Assembly: GCA_944390355.1 (NCBI GenBank)
Contig: CALXPT010000001.1
Coordinates: 111,115 to 175,114, forward strand
From: an uncultured Alphaproteobacteria bacterium
GTDB lineage: Bacteria > Pseudomonadota > Alphaproteobacteria > RF32 > CAG-239
Length of the DNA: 64,000 bases
Direction: 5' to 3'
The position numbers and the translations under genes were made by a program. The notes beneath the pieces are model-generated. The model did no database searches, was not told where the DNA came from, and worked only from the letters and a program-made list of their open reading frames with translations. Positions 24,767 through 33,070 of this stretch are shown one piece after another; within the stretch, counting starts at the first letter, position 1, and each line of letters begins with the position of its first letter.

Positions 24767-25039
24767 GTGATCGAAGAAAAAAAAGTAAATCTTGTTAAGT
24801 CGCTTGAGGTCTGTGCGGAAATCAGCAATCTTCTTTTGGATTTGGAAAATACGATTAACCTTAAGAAAAAAGAAATTTCTGAACGTAATGCAGCTCAAAA
24901 AGATGTTTTACTTCACAAAAATCAAGAGATTGAGGCTCTTAAAAAATCTTCTAACCAAGCTTTGGCTTCTATGGAAAAAATAATTTCTAAACTTAATCGT
25001 GTATTGGAAAAAGATGGCTCAGGTAACAATAACAATTAA
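24767..25039 (+). CDS. DUF4164-like coiled-coil protein
   Basis: 90 residues, GTG start at 24767. Almost entirely a charged coiled coil (LEVCAEISNLLLDLENTINL, KNQEIEALKKSSNQALASME), ending in a Ser/Gly/Asn tail. Small DUF4164 proteins of this kind sit directly before zapA in many alphaproteobacteria. The zapA start lies inside its 3' end (26-bp overlap), implying coupled translation. Possibly a division or FtsZ-associated accessory factor. Confidence 0.75.
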   Translation: MIEEKKVNLVKSLEVCAEISNLLLDLENTINLKKKEISERNAAQKDVLLHKNQEIEALKKSSNQALASMEKIISKLNRVLEKDGSGNNNN

Positions 25040-25352
25040 TGCGCGCGAATATGCCGTGGCTTGTGAAGACGGGCAAGAAGGCCGTATTTTGCAGTTGGCG
25101 CGAATCCTTGATGAAAAGGCCAGAATGCTCAGCGGCGGGCAACAGGTTAATGAAAATATGCTGCTTGCCATGGTCGGGTTGTTATTGGCCGATGAAATCA
25201 GCGAACTGAAAAAAGGTGCTCCTGTTGTGGTCGCGAATCCGGACGCCATAACCCATGACGAACTTGTTAAGGCCGATGAGGCTCTCGCGGCTCGTTTGTC
25301 TGATATCGGAAAACAAATAAAATCTGTTGCATTTCAAATCGAATCATTATAA
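25014..25352 (+). CDS. zapA: Cell division protein ZapA
   Basis: 112 residues from the ATG at 25014; an earlier ATG at 24999 is less likely. The N-terminal domain begins MAQVTITINAREYAV with the family stretch GRILQLARILDEKARML. The C-terminal part is a helical dimerisation region (LLADEISELKKG). ZapA bundles FtsZ filaments. It is directly followed by 6S RNA, the same order as in many proteobacteria. Confidence 0.92.
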   Translation: MAQVTITINAREYAVACEDGQEGRILQLARILDEKARMLSGGQQVNENMLLAMVGLLLADEISELKKGAPVVVANPDAITHDELVKADEALAARLSDIGKQIKSVAFQIESL

Positions 25353-25364
25353 TATATCTTCCAT

Positions 25365-25527
25365 AGAGAGGGCGCTGTCCGGTGCGTAGTTTCCGTAAGT
25401 CTTCCGAGCCAACACAATTTTTTAGGGAACTGTCGCTGAACAAATCTTGGTTTGTTTATATGGTGCCCACTTTTATGACAGCGGTTCGTGTTGAATACAC
25501 ATATACGGCTGTGACGGACCCTCTCAC
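25365..25527 (+). ncRNA. ssrS: 6S RNA
   Basis: Between zapA and the next gene lies an ORF-free, palindromic segment whose ends pair: GAGAGGG (25366-25372) with CCCTCTC (25519-25525), extended by CGCTGTCC against GGCTGTGACGG. The middle is largely unpaired, as in the open-promoter mimic of 6S RNA. The zapA-ssrS order is the classical proteobacterial context. 6S RNA traps sigma70 RNA polymerase in stationary phase. Boundaries are approximate. Confidence 0.8.
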
Positions 25528-25606
25528 TTGTTTCTAATTTCGGTGGAAATCCTTATCGTCGGGTTTTCACTTTTTTGTTATAACTTACTTTGGATGGGAA
25601 TTTATT

Positions 25607-26389
25607 TTGCGTATCATTTACTGCGGAGATGTTGTCGGACGCGCCGGTAGAGAGGCTGTGCTCAATAATTTGGCTTTTATTCTGAAAACTTATAAACCCG
25701 ATGCCGTGTTTGTTAATGTTGAAAATGCCGCTCACGGGTTTGGGGTTACCCCCGGAATTTGCCGCGATTTTTTGGAAAAAGGCGTTACCGGTCTTACTAC
25801 CGGAAATCATGTTTGGCAACAAAGAGAGCTTATCAGCTTTTTAGATGAATCTAAACAGATTGTTCGCCCGCTTAATTATCCCGAAAATCTTGCCGGCAAA
25901 GGGTATCGTGAATTTGTTTTGCCGAACGGGAAAAAAATTTTGCTCGTTCAGGTATTGGGGCGATTGTTCATGGAAGCTGTTGACTGCCCTGTCCAAGCAA
26001 TTGACAAACTCCTTAAAAATTATACTTTAGGCGGAAATGTTGATGCCATTTTGGTTGATATCCACGCTGAGGCAACTGCCGAAAAACTTGCTTTCGGATA
26101 TTATTTAGACGGGCGTGTTTCCGTTGTGGCCGGTACACATACTCATGTTCCTACCTCGGATTTTAGATTGCTCAGAAAAGGTACTGCTTATATTACCGAC
26201 GTCGGAATGTGCGGTGATTATGACTCTGTCCTAGGATTTGAGATTGATGAACCGATTAATCGCTTGGCGCGTCGTTACACCGGCGGACGTCTTGTCCCCT
26301 GCAGGGAAAACGGCACCGTTTTCGGTATTATTGTCGACATTGACGATACTAACGGAAAGGCTACGCATATCGCGCAACTAAAAATTTAG
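25607..26389 (+). CDS. YmdB-family metallophosphoesterase (TIGR00282)
   Basis: 260 residues, TTG start at 25607 after GGGAA. Metal-site motifs are all present: YCGDVVGRAGR, VNVENAAHGFG, TTGNHVW, and the two-histidine stretch VDIHAEATAEK ... AGTHTHVPTSD. Homologues such as Bacillus YmdB hydrolyse 2',3'-cyclic nucleotides. In 6S contexts of gammaproteobacteria this position is held by ygfA; here it is not. A start with a rare codon suggests modest expression. Confidence 0.9.
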   Translation: MRIIYCGDVVGRAGREAVLNNLAFILKTYKPDAVFVNVENAAHGFGVTPGICRDFLEKGVTGLTTGNHVWQQRELISFLDESKQIVRPLNYPENLAGKGYREFVLPNGKKILLVQVLGRLFMEAVDCPVQAIDKLLKNYTLGGNVDAILVDIHAEATAEKLAFGYYLDGRVSVVAGTHTHVPTSDFRLLRKGTAYITDVGMCGDYDSVLGFEIDEPINRLARRYTGGRLVPCRENGTVFGIIVDIDDTNGKATHIAQLKI

Positions 26390-26413
26390 AGTCCATTACA
26401 AAATGTCCGTTCC

Positions 26414-27760
26414 TTACAGCAACGGTTTGTTGCCGCTCTCGTTTTTCTTTTTTTGTTCCTCGTCTTTTGAGGCCTTATTTTCAATCAACTGTTCCGGCAT
26501 TTGCTCTGCTATGTAGCCAAAGATATTTTCTCCGAAAGTTTTACGAACATAGCTCGTATATTCCGTCGGTGCGGGCTTAAATCCCTCTGCTGTCGCTTGT
26601 GCTTTCAAGATGTCTTCAATTTTCATCTTTTTAGCAAGTTCATCTCGTTTTCCGGCGGCTTCGGCATAGCCATTCACCGAGGCGATGTTATACAGAACGT
26701 GGGCTTGAATGATACTTTGAGTATAGACAACGCCCTTTTCATAAATATCTGCCAGTCTCAGTGCCGCATTGATATTGCCCTGATAAAGTGCTTTGTTGAA
26801 ATAGTTTACCGCATTGCCGTAGTTTTGCGTAATTCCTTCCCCGTTTAAATACATCAACCCCAGAAAGAACTGCGCTTCATCGAGGCCGGCATCCGCCGCC
26901 GCCCGAATATTGGCGGCCGCCTGCTTAAAGTCTTGCGGCACTATAAAGCCTCGATAATAGGCATAACCCAGCATGAATTTTGCCGTTACGTTACCTCCGG
27001 CGGCCGCTTGCGTGAAATACTTAATCGCCAGTGAATTGTTTTGTGCCACTCCGCTCCCGCTAATGTATAAAAAAGCCAGATTCAGCGCGGCTTCTATATT
27101 GCCCAACTCTGCCGCTTTTTCAAAAAGTTTTGCTGCCTTATAAGGATTGCGCTTGGTGCCGATACCGCTATACAACAGGCTCCCCAAGTTGTTAATCGCG
27201 ACATCATTACCCTGCTGTGCCGCCATATTATAATATTCAAACGATTTTTGATAATCTTGTTTGATGTTATTTTCTTTACTGCCGTACAAATACATATAAC
27301 CCAACGATAATTGCGCTTCGACGCTTCCTTCGTTTGCTTTCCTTATCAGTGCCTCCGTATAGGTTTCTTTATTTTGAGCCGCTTCTTTGGCTATGTCATC
27401 ATTTTTTCCGAAAAACGACATATTGAAAAACGAAAAAAGACCGCTTTCTTTTTCTTGATTGTCGCTTTCACTTGCGGGAGGTTCCGTTGTTTGGGCATTT
27501 TTATCGTTTGCCGCGGCTTCTTCGTTTGATGTTCCTTGAGATTGTGCGGTTTGTTCCTCATCCGGTGGGGTTGCTCTTAAATCTTTAATCTCCGGCAAAT
27601 CATCTACCGTGGGAAGTTCTTTGCTTTTTTCCTCTTGTCTTTTTTCTGTTGTCTCTGCTTTGTTGTCTTCCAAAGGAATCCCTAAATCGACAACTTGCGC
27701 CAATGCCGTTTCACAAAAAAACATTCCGCTCAGCAATGCGGCAATTAACCCCTTGTTCAT
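26414..27760 (-). CDS. Secreted Sel1-repeat protein
   Basis: 448 residues. A signal peptide (MNKGLIAALLSGMFFCETALAQ, cleavage at ALA) is followed by about 95 residues of acidic disorder. From about residue 135 there are at least six Sel1-type repeats, for example AQLSLGYMYLYGSKENNIKQ, AINNLGSLLYSGIGTKRNP, AALNLAFLYISGSGVAQNN and AQFFLGLMYLNGEGITQNY. A polar C-terminal tail follows. Sel1 solenoids act as adaptor surfaces, often in envelope or exopolysaccharide functions; the partner is unknown. Confidence 0.85.
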   Translation of the reverse strand: MNKGLIAALLSGMFFCETALAQVVDLGIPLEDNKAETTEKRQEEKSKELPTVDDLPEIKDLRATPPDEEQTAQSQGTSNEEAAANDKNAQTTEPPASESDNQEKESGLFSFFNMSFFGKNDDIAKEAAQNKETYTEALIRKANEGSVEAQLSLGYMYLYGSKENNIKQDYQKSFEYYNMAAQQGNDVAINNLGSLLYSGIGTKRNPYKAAKLFEKAAELGNIEAALNLAFLYISGSGVAQNNSLAIKYFTQAAAGGNVTAKFMLGYAYYRGFIVPQDFKQAAANIRAAADAGLDEAQFFLGLMYLNGEGITQNYGNAVNYFNKALYQGNINAALRLADIYEKGVVYTQSIIQAHVLYNIASVNGYAEAAGKRDELAKKMKIEDILKAQATAEGFKPAPTEYTSYVRKTFGENIFGYIAEQMPEQLIENKASKDEEQKKKNESGNKPLL

Positions 27761-27910
27761 TTATGATACCTCTCCTTTTTTCTTTAATCATATCCTTTTA
27801 TTTGATATTGACAAGTGATATTATTTTAACCCACCATATTTAACAAATTTTAAGATATAAATGCTATATTTTGCTTAGGTTATGTTTTTGATGAAACGGG
27901 TTTGTTTGTG

Positions 27911-28780
27911 ATGAAAATGATTAAGCCTATTGTTAATGTCGGCAAAATTATTGATAATTTTGAGGCTGTGGTTGTGGGGTTTCGCGGCGTTATCAGCGAA
28001 GGAGACAGCATTCGTCAAGATGCCGTTAATGCTTTAATTAATGCGAGAAAAGCCGGAAAAAAAATTGTTCTTTGCTCTAACAGCCCATTGCGTTCATCCG
28101 AGCTTGCCGACTTTTTTATCAGCTATAAAGTGCCGCTTAAGCTCTTTGAAGCCATTATTACGGCTGGTGAAATTTTACATTATGAACTCAAAGTCAAGCA
28201 AGGGGCTTTTGCTAATCTCGGAAATAATTATTTTCAGATTGGCGATAATCAGCACTACGGTATTTTTGACAATCTTGATTACAACCGTGTTCATTCTTTG
28301 GATGAGGCGTCTTTTGTTTTTATGGGAAATGTCGAAAGCCTTGATGACACGATTGAAAAATACATTCCGATTTTGCAGCACGCGGTTGCTTTGGGACTTC
28401 CGTTTGTTACGGCCGGAAATGACACTTCTTCTTTCATGAATGAAAAAATTTGTTTGGGGACAGGTGCCGTAGCCGAACAATATGCCGTCTTAGGCGGAAA
28501 GATTTTAACCGTCGGAAAACCCGAACCGATTGTATCTGCCTATTGCTTGGAGGCGTTGCCCCAAGATATTGCCAAAGAAAAGATTTTGTTTATCGGGGAT
28601 AATGCTGCGACCGACATTAAAGCGGCGAATCTTATCGGCGCGGCCAGTGTGTTGATTTCAAAGGGCGTTCACATTAATTATTTAGGTGAAGGTTATATCT
28701 CGGATGTTGCCAAGACTCGTGATTTGGCTATCAGTTTGGATGCGTATCCCGATTGTGTTATTTCGAATCTTCGTTGGTAG
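27911..28780 (+). CDS. HAD class IIA-like protein (TIGR01459 type) without the nucleophile
   Basis: About 289 residues from the ATG at 27911; in-frame TTG/GTG codons just upstream are alternatives. TIGR01459 proteins are alphaproteobacterial HAD phosphatases that begin with a DxW/D-G motif. Here the corresponding strand reads VVVGFRGVISEG, with no nucleophilic Asp. The downstream motifs are kept: LCSNSPLRS (motif II), GKPEP (motif III Lys) and FIGDNAATDIKAANLIG (motif IV). The protein should fold normally but probably does not form a phospho-Asp intermediate. Confidence 0.8.
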   Translation: MKMIKPIVNVGKIIDNFEAVVVGFRGVISEGDSIRQDAVNALINARKAGKKIVLCSNSPLRSSELADFFISYKVPLKLFEAIITAGEILHYELKVKQGAFANLGNNYFQIGDNQHYGIFDNLDYNRVHSLDEASFVFMGNVESLDDTIEKYIPILQHAVALGLPFVTAGNDTSSFMNEKICLGTGAVAEQYAVLGGKILTVGKPEPIVSAYCLEALPQDIAKEKILFIGDNAATDIKAANLIGAASVLISKGVHINYLGEGYISDVAKTRDLAISLDAYPDCVISNLRW

Positions 28781-28788
28781 AATCGAGC

Positions 28789-30612
28789 CTATCGGTTCTC
28801 AAGTTCATCTTTGAGAAGTTCTACTTCAAGCCATTCGTTTTCCTTATTCGCTTTAAGGTTTTGGCTCTGTGCCAGCATTTGAGTCAGTTCATCAAAACGC
28901 TCCGGATTTTTGCCGTATAATGACGAATCGGAAAGTTCTTTTTCTATTGCCGAAATCTGCTGTTCCAAAGCCTCGATTTCTTGAGGGAGAACGTCTAAGG
29001 CACGTTGTTGTTTGTAGCTCAGTTTTGCTTGTTTTTTAGCTTGCGGAGCTTTTGCTGCCGGCAAAGGTTGTTTGACTTTGGAGGTTTTGGAAGAATCCGG
29101 TGATTTCCGCAACCTGTCTTCTTTGAGTTTTTGTTGGAGTTCACTACAACTCCCTGCATATTCAAATGCCGTGCCGTCGCCGCTCATATAAATCACCGAC
29201 GTTGCCACTCTATCCAAAAAATCTCGGTCATGGCTTACGATTAATGCCGTTCCCTGATATTCATCCAAAACTTCTTGCAACAAATCTATCGTATCCATAT
29301 CCAAATCATTGGTCGGTTCATCTAATACCAAAAGATTGGATGGCTTGGAAAGCTCAAGTGCCAGCATCAAGCGGTTTCTTTCTCCGCCGGAAAGGGCTCC
29401 GACCGGTGTTTGCGCCTGCTCGGGTTTGAATAAAAAATCTTTCAAATATGCCACAACATGGCGATATTGCCCGCGCACATATACATGGTCGCCTTCATTA
29501 CACAAAGTTTTCCAGAGTGTTTTCTTATTATCTAAATCCGATAAATTTTGGTCAAAATAGGCTTCTTCCAGATTTTTGCCGATACGCACAAAACCCGAAT
29601 CGGGCGCAAGGCGTTTGGTCAATAGTTTGATTAACGTGGTTTTTCCGGCACCGTTGGGGCCTACGATGCCGATTTTGTTGCCGCGCATGATTTTTATTGA
29701 AAAATCTTTTATAATCTGTCGGTTTCCATAACTCTTATTGATATTTTTAGCCTCAATAACCAGCTTAGAACGCCCCTCACTCTCTTCAACTTCAAGCTTG
29801 ATTGTGCCGGCTCGTTTGATTTGGTTGCGGCGTTCTTCGCGTAATTGCTGCAAGCGGCGCAGGCGTCCCATATTGCGTTTGCGACGTGCGGTTACGCCTT
29901 TGTGCAACCATTCCGTCTCTGCCTCGATTTTTTTGTTTAAGTGCTTTTGGGCTATGATTTCTTGTTCTATGAGCTGTTCCTGCCACTCCTCAAAATACTT
30001 AAACCCTTTGTTGTTGCGGTGCAGGATGCCCCTGTCTAACCAAAACGTGGTTTTGGATATGTTATTTAAAAACATGCGGTCGTGGCTTATAACTATCACG
30101 GCTCCGGCAAAATTTTTAATCGTCTCTTCCAAGTTTTCTATTGTCGGCATATCCAAATGATTGGTCGGTTCGTCTAAGAGCAAAATGTCGGGCTCTCCAA
30201 TCAAGGTTTTGGCCAAAATCGCTTTGCGTCGTTCTCCTCCCGAAGATTCATCGGGATGTTGTTCGGCGCGTATGCCCATTTGGCTGATAATCATGTCCGC
30301 GCGATATTCTTGATTGCGTTCTTTTTCCGGAAGGCCGGACAATACGACCTCTCGCAATGTTTTGTAACCTGCAAAATCCGGCGTCTGCGGCATATAGGCG
30401 ACTTTAACCCCAGGGTGGAGAAATATTTCTCCCGAATCTGCGTCCTGAATTCCGGCTATGACTTTTAGCAACGTTGATTTGCCCGAACCGTTGCGGCCGA
30501 CCAATGCGATTTTATCTCCGCGGTTAACATATAACTCAACATCTGTGAAAAGTTCGTGCGTACCAAAACTTAATTTGACGCCGGATAGTGTGAGAATCGG
30601 TGCCTCGGCCAT
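28789..30612 (-). CDS. uup: ABC-F family ATPase (Uup-like)
   Basis: 607 residues. Two ABC ATPase domains are complete. The first has Walker A GRNGSGKSTLLK, signature SSGGERRKAILA and Walker B ILLLDEPTNHLD. The second has GPNGAGKTTLIKLL, LSGGERNRLMLALEL and LLVLDEPTNDLDMD. A basic interdomain linker lies between them. The C-terminal coiled-coil domain (from about 525) is typical of Uup. These are soluble ABC proteins without membrane parts; Uup is linked to ribosome function and to limiting precise transposon excision. It lies 3 bp after the TerB-like gene. Confidence 0.92.
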   Translation of the reverse strand: MAEAPILTLSGVKLSFGTHELFTDVELYVNRGDKIALVGRNGSGKSTLLKVIAGIQDADSGEIFLHPGVKVAYMPQTPDFAGYKTLREVVLSGLPEKERNQEYRADMIISQMGIRAEQHPDESSGGERRKAILAKTLIGEPDILLLDEPTNHLDMPTIENLEETIKNFAGAVIVISHDRMFLNNISKTTFWLDRGILHRNNKGFKYFEEWQEQLIEQEIIAQKHLNKKIEAETEWLHKGVTARRKRNMGRLRRLQQLREERRNQIKRAGTIKLEVEESEGRSKLVIEAKNINKSYGNRQIIKDFSIKIMRGNKIGIVGPNGAGKTTLIKLLTKRLAPDSGFVRIGKNLEEAYFDQNLSDLDNKKTLWKTLCNEGDHVYVRGQYRHVVAYLKDFLFKPEQAQTPVGALSGGERNRLMLALELSKPSNLLVLDEPTNDLDMDTIDLLQEVLDEYQGTALIVSHDRDFLDRVATSVIYMSGDGTAFEYAGSCSELQQKLKEDRLRKSPDSSKTSKVKQPLPAAKAPQAKKQAKLSYKQQRALDVLPQEIEALEQQISAIEKELSDSSLYGKNPERFDELTQMLAQSQNLKANKENEWLEVELLKDELENR

Positions 30613-30615
30613 GGA

Positions 30616-31050
30616 TTATAAATCGCCTTCAATCAACTGCAGACCCTCAATTTCCCACTCAAGCCCTTTGGCTGCCCAGATGAAAAAATCTCCTACCTTC
30701 TCTTCTTTTATGCCGATGTTGGTACCGATTGCGTATAGAGTTGCGATTTCATCATCCGACAACTCATGATTGGAGATTGCCACCAAAATCATTTCACGCA
30801 AAATATAACGGCGCATTTTTATGTCGTGAATTTGTTTTATCAGACTACAGACTTCACTCGGGCTTTTGGCATGTTTTATTTTCTTTAAGGCTTCTTTACT
30901 AATACCCAACTCTTTTAGGCGGCTGGTTAAATACTCCATCCGTTGATTTTTACTCAAGTCCATGACATACAAAAGGCTTGTTACAAAAATTGCTTTTTCT
31001 TCCGCGGTCAATTCTTCCATTGATATCGGCACGATGAATTTTCCTTCCAA
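30616..31050 (-). CDS. TerB-like helical domain protein
   Basis: 144 residues, all helical. The pattern AEEKAIFVTSLLYVMDLSKN and ILREMILVAISNHELSDDEI, followed by LYAIGTNIGIKEEKVGDFF, resembles the TerB/DjlA N-terminal fold, a helical bundle with acidic metal-binding residues. No telluride-resistance partners are nearby. It precedes the uup-like gene by 3 bp and is probably co-transcribed with it. Confidence 0.6.
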   Translation of the reverse strand: MEGKFIVPISMEELTAEEKAIFVTSLLYVMDLSKNQRMEYLTSRLKELGISKEALKKIKHAKSPSEVCSLIKQIHDIKMRRYILREMILVAISNHELSDDEIATLYAIGTNIGIKEEKVGDFFIWAAKGLEWEIEGLQLIEGDL

Positions 31051-31158
31051 AATTTATTTTATTCTTTTTTTTATATTATAAAATTATGAATTGCAAAACA
31101 AATAAATTTTATTATAATGCGTTTTAGTTTGTGTATATTTTTTATGAAGGATTTTATT

Positions 31159-31554
31159 ATGCCCTTGAAAATTGAACTTAAACCTCATGAAAGCATTATT
31201 ATCGGTGAAGCTTTAATTACAAATGATAATGAGAGGACTCGTTTTTATATTGACGGGAATGTTCCTATTCTGCGTGAGAAGTTTATTTTACGCGAAAAAG
31301 ATGCCGACACACCGAGCAAGCGCGTCTATTTTATCGTTCAACAAATGTATCTTTCCAAAGATGTTTCCGAGTTGCAAAAAATGTATATTGAATTTGTCAG
31401 AGATTTGCAAAAAGCTGCACCCAGCCTTATTCCTTATACAGCTTCCGTTACCGATAACATTCTTAAAGGCGATTATTATAGTGCCATTAAAGCGGCAAGT
31501 GTCTTAGTCAAAAAAGAAGATGAAGTTTTTGGCGAAACACTTCACGCAAAATAA
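31159..31554 (+). CDS. flbT: Flagellin post-transcriptional repressor FlbT
   Basis: 131 residues from the ATG at 31159, preceded by GAAGGA; an upstream ATG at 31144 is less likely. Family landmarks are LKIELKPHESIIIGEA at the start, then KRVYFIVQQMYLS and YYSAIKAASVLVKKE. In Caulobacter FlbT binds the flagellin mRNA leader and limits its translation until hook assembly. Here it directly precedes the flagellin array. FlaF, its usual partner, is not present in the window. Confidence 0.9.
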   Translation: MPLKIELKPHESIIIGEALITNDNERTRFYIDGNVPILREKFILREKDADTPSKRVYFIVQQMYLSKDVSELQKMYIEFVRDLQKAAPSLIPYTASVTDNILKGDYYSAIKAASVLVKKEDEVFGETLHAK

Positions 31555-31573
31555 ATTTTTGCTTCCTTTGATT

Positions 31574-31599
31574 AGCTCCGCTTTATGCGGAGTTTTTTG
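31574..31599 (+). terminator. flbT terminator
   Basis: CTCCGC (31576-31581) pairs with GCGGAG (31587-31592) across a short loop, followed by TTTTTT. Confidence 0.8.
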
Positions 31600-31626
31600 T
31601 TTGTAAGAAAAAAATAAGTTGTAATT

Positions 31627-31654
31627 TTGAATATTATCCACACCCATCTAAAAT
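31627..31654 (+). promoter_or_regulatory. Putative promoter of flagellin copy 1
   Basis: TTGAAT (31627-31632), a 16-bp spacer and TAAAAT (31649-31654). It differs from the promoter shared by copies 2-4. A short hairpin (ATGAC/GTCAT, 31684-31696) sits in the leader, echoing the leader hairpin of the other copies. Confidence 0.4.
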
Positions 31655-31716
31655 CTCTTGTTATTTGTTAACAAAGCGTTAACATGACGTTGTCATTATT
31701 TTTTAAGGAGTTTAGT

Positions 31717-32850
31717 ATGTCAGATATTTCTTTAACTGCAAGTATGCGCACAAATTTGCTCTCCTTGCAAAACACTCAGAGTTTAATGGATCGGACTCAA
31801 GAAAGATTATCTACCGGCAAAAAGGTTAATTCGGCTATTGACAATCCTTCGTCTTATTATACCGCACAGGGGTTGACTAACCGCGCAAGCGATTTGGATG
31901 CTTTGCTCGATAGTATGGGACAAGGTATTCAGACCATTAAGGCTGCTAATGAGGGTATCGAATCTATTACGGCTTTCGTACAACAGGCCAAAGCTGTCGC
32001 CAATACAGCTCGCGACACACCGAATCTTTCAACCGTAACCGCCAGTAATGATTTTGTTGCTGCTGACGGGGATGTTAAAGTGAAAATCGGGGATCAGGTG
32101 TTTATCGTTGCTTTTACTACTGCTGCTCCTGCTGATGCCGAAAACGCCGCTACAAAATTGAATGGTGATACAACAGCACAAAACGGTACAACTTTGCAGC
32201 AAGCTTTAAAAGATGCTAATTTAGCCTTTACTCATGACGGGGATAAAGTGGTGCTTGGTTTGGCTGATTCTGATATTAAAACAGCTAAGGTTACCGTGAA
32301 TGTTAGTAGTGATATTGTCGGCTTGAATATTTCCGGAACTTTTAACCCTGATGCTCGTGACAGTTCTTTGTCTCAATATAACGAGATTTTGGAGCAAATT
32401 AATCAATTGGCTAATGACTCTTCTTATAAAGGTGTTAATTTGTTAAGAAAAGATGATTTAAGAGTTATTTTTAATGAAGATCGTTCGTCTTACATTGATG
32501 TGCAGGGTACTGATGCTTCTTCTGCAGGTTTGGGATTAACCGCCGTTGATAAAGCTGATTGGTCTACAAATGGTGGGGTTGACGATACAATTACCGCTAT
32601 TGAAGAAGCTATAAATACATTGCGTGATATGGCTACTGAGTTCGGAAACAACTACTCTATCGTGCAAACCCGTCAAGACTTTACCGAAAATTTGATTAAC
32701 GTCTTAGAAGAAGGGTCCGATAACCTTATCTTGGCTGACATGAACGAAGAGTCTGCCAATATGCTTGCTCTGCAAACCAGACAGCAACTCGGTATTAACT
32801 CTTTGTCTTTGGCTTCTCAAGCCGCGCAGTCCGTCTTGCAGTTGTTCTAG
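31717..32850 (+). CDS. Flagellin, copy 1 of 4
   Basis: 377 residues from MSDISLTASM, after AAGGAG. N-terminal D0/D1 helices (about residues 1-105) and C-terminal helices (last ~85) are strongly conserved with the other three copies. Between them is a variable domain: VKVKIGDQVFIVAF and the FNPDARDSSLSQYNEI stretch. At residue level copy 1 differs from the others more often, even in the constant parts (QGLTNRASDLDALL, LLRKDDLRVIFN). Its central domain is closest to copy 3. It has its own promoter and a distinct terminator and may be the ancestral or minor subunit. Confidence 0.95.
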   Translation: MSDISLTASMRTNLLSLQNTQSLMDRTQERLSTGKKVNSAIDNPSSYYTAQGLTNRASDLDALLDSMGQGIQTIKAANEGIESITAFVQQAKAVANTARDTPNLSTVTASNDFVAADGDVKVKIGDQVFIVAFTTAAPADAENAATKLNGDTTAQNGTTLQQALKDANLAFTHDGDKVVLGLADSDIKTAKVTVNVSSDIVGLNISGTFNPDARDSSLSQYNEILEQINQLANDSSYKGVNLLRKDDLRVIFNEDRSSYIDVQGTDASSAGLGLTAVDKADWSTNGGVDDTITAIEEAINTLRDMATEFGNNYSIVQTRQDFTENLINVLEEGSDNLILADMNEESANMLALQTRQQLGINSLSLASQAAQSVLQLF

Positions 32851-32876
32851 ACTTTAGTAATAATGACAAATATTTT

Positions 32877-32905
32877 GGAAGACTCGAAAGAGTCTTCTTT
32901 TTTTT
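32877..32905 (+). terminator. Terminator of flagellin copy 1
   Basis: GAAGACTC-GAAA-GAGTCTTC (32878-32885/32890-32897, a GNRA tetraloop) followed by at least eight Ts. Confidence 0.92.
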
Positions 32906-32981
32906 GTTTTAATATAAGAGATTTTCTTAATATTAACCATTTGTTAATAATTTGGACGTTACGATTGATTATTCATAATTG

Positions 32982-33010
32982 TTGCAGACGTGCAAAAATT
33001 ATGCTATAAT
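32982..33010 (+). promoter_or_regulatory. Flagellin copy 2 promoter and leader hairpin
   Basis: TTGCAG (32982-32987), exactly 17 bp, then TATAAT (33005-33010) with an extended -10 TGC. This is a near-consensus sigma70 promoter, not a sigma28 or sigma54 type. The leader holds ATGTCAT (33016-33022) and ATGACAT (33030-33036), a 7-bp hairpin, then a GGGAG ribosome-binding site before the gene. Confidence 0.8.
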
Positions 33011-33070
33011 GAAAAATGTCATTAGAAAAATGACATATTTATTAACCACAAGAATTTTGGGAGAAAAACC

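Noticed and set aside
31684-31716. Upstream ATG of flagellin 1
   Set aside because: The other three copies all begin at MSDISL, and AAGGAG precedes that ATG.
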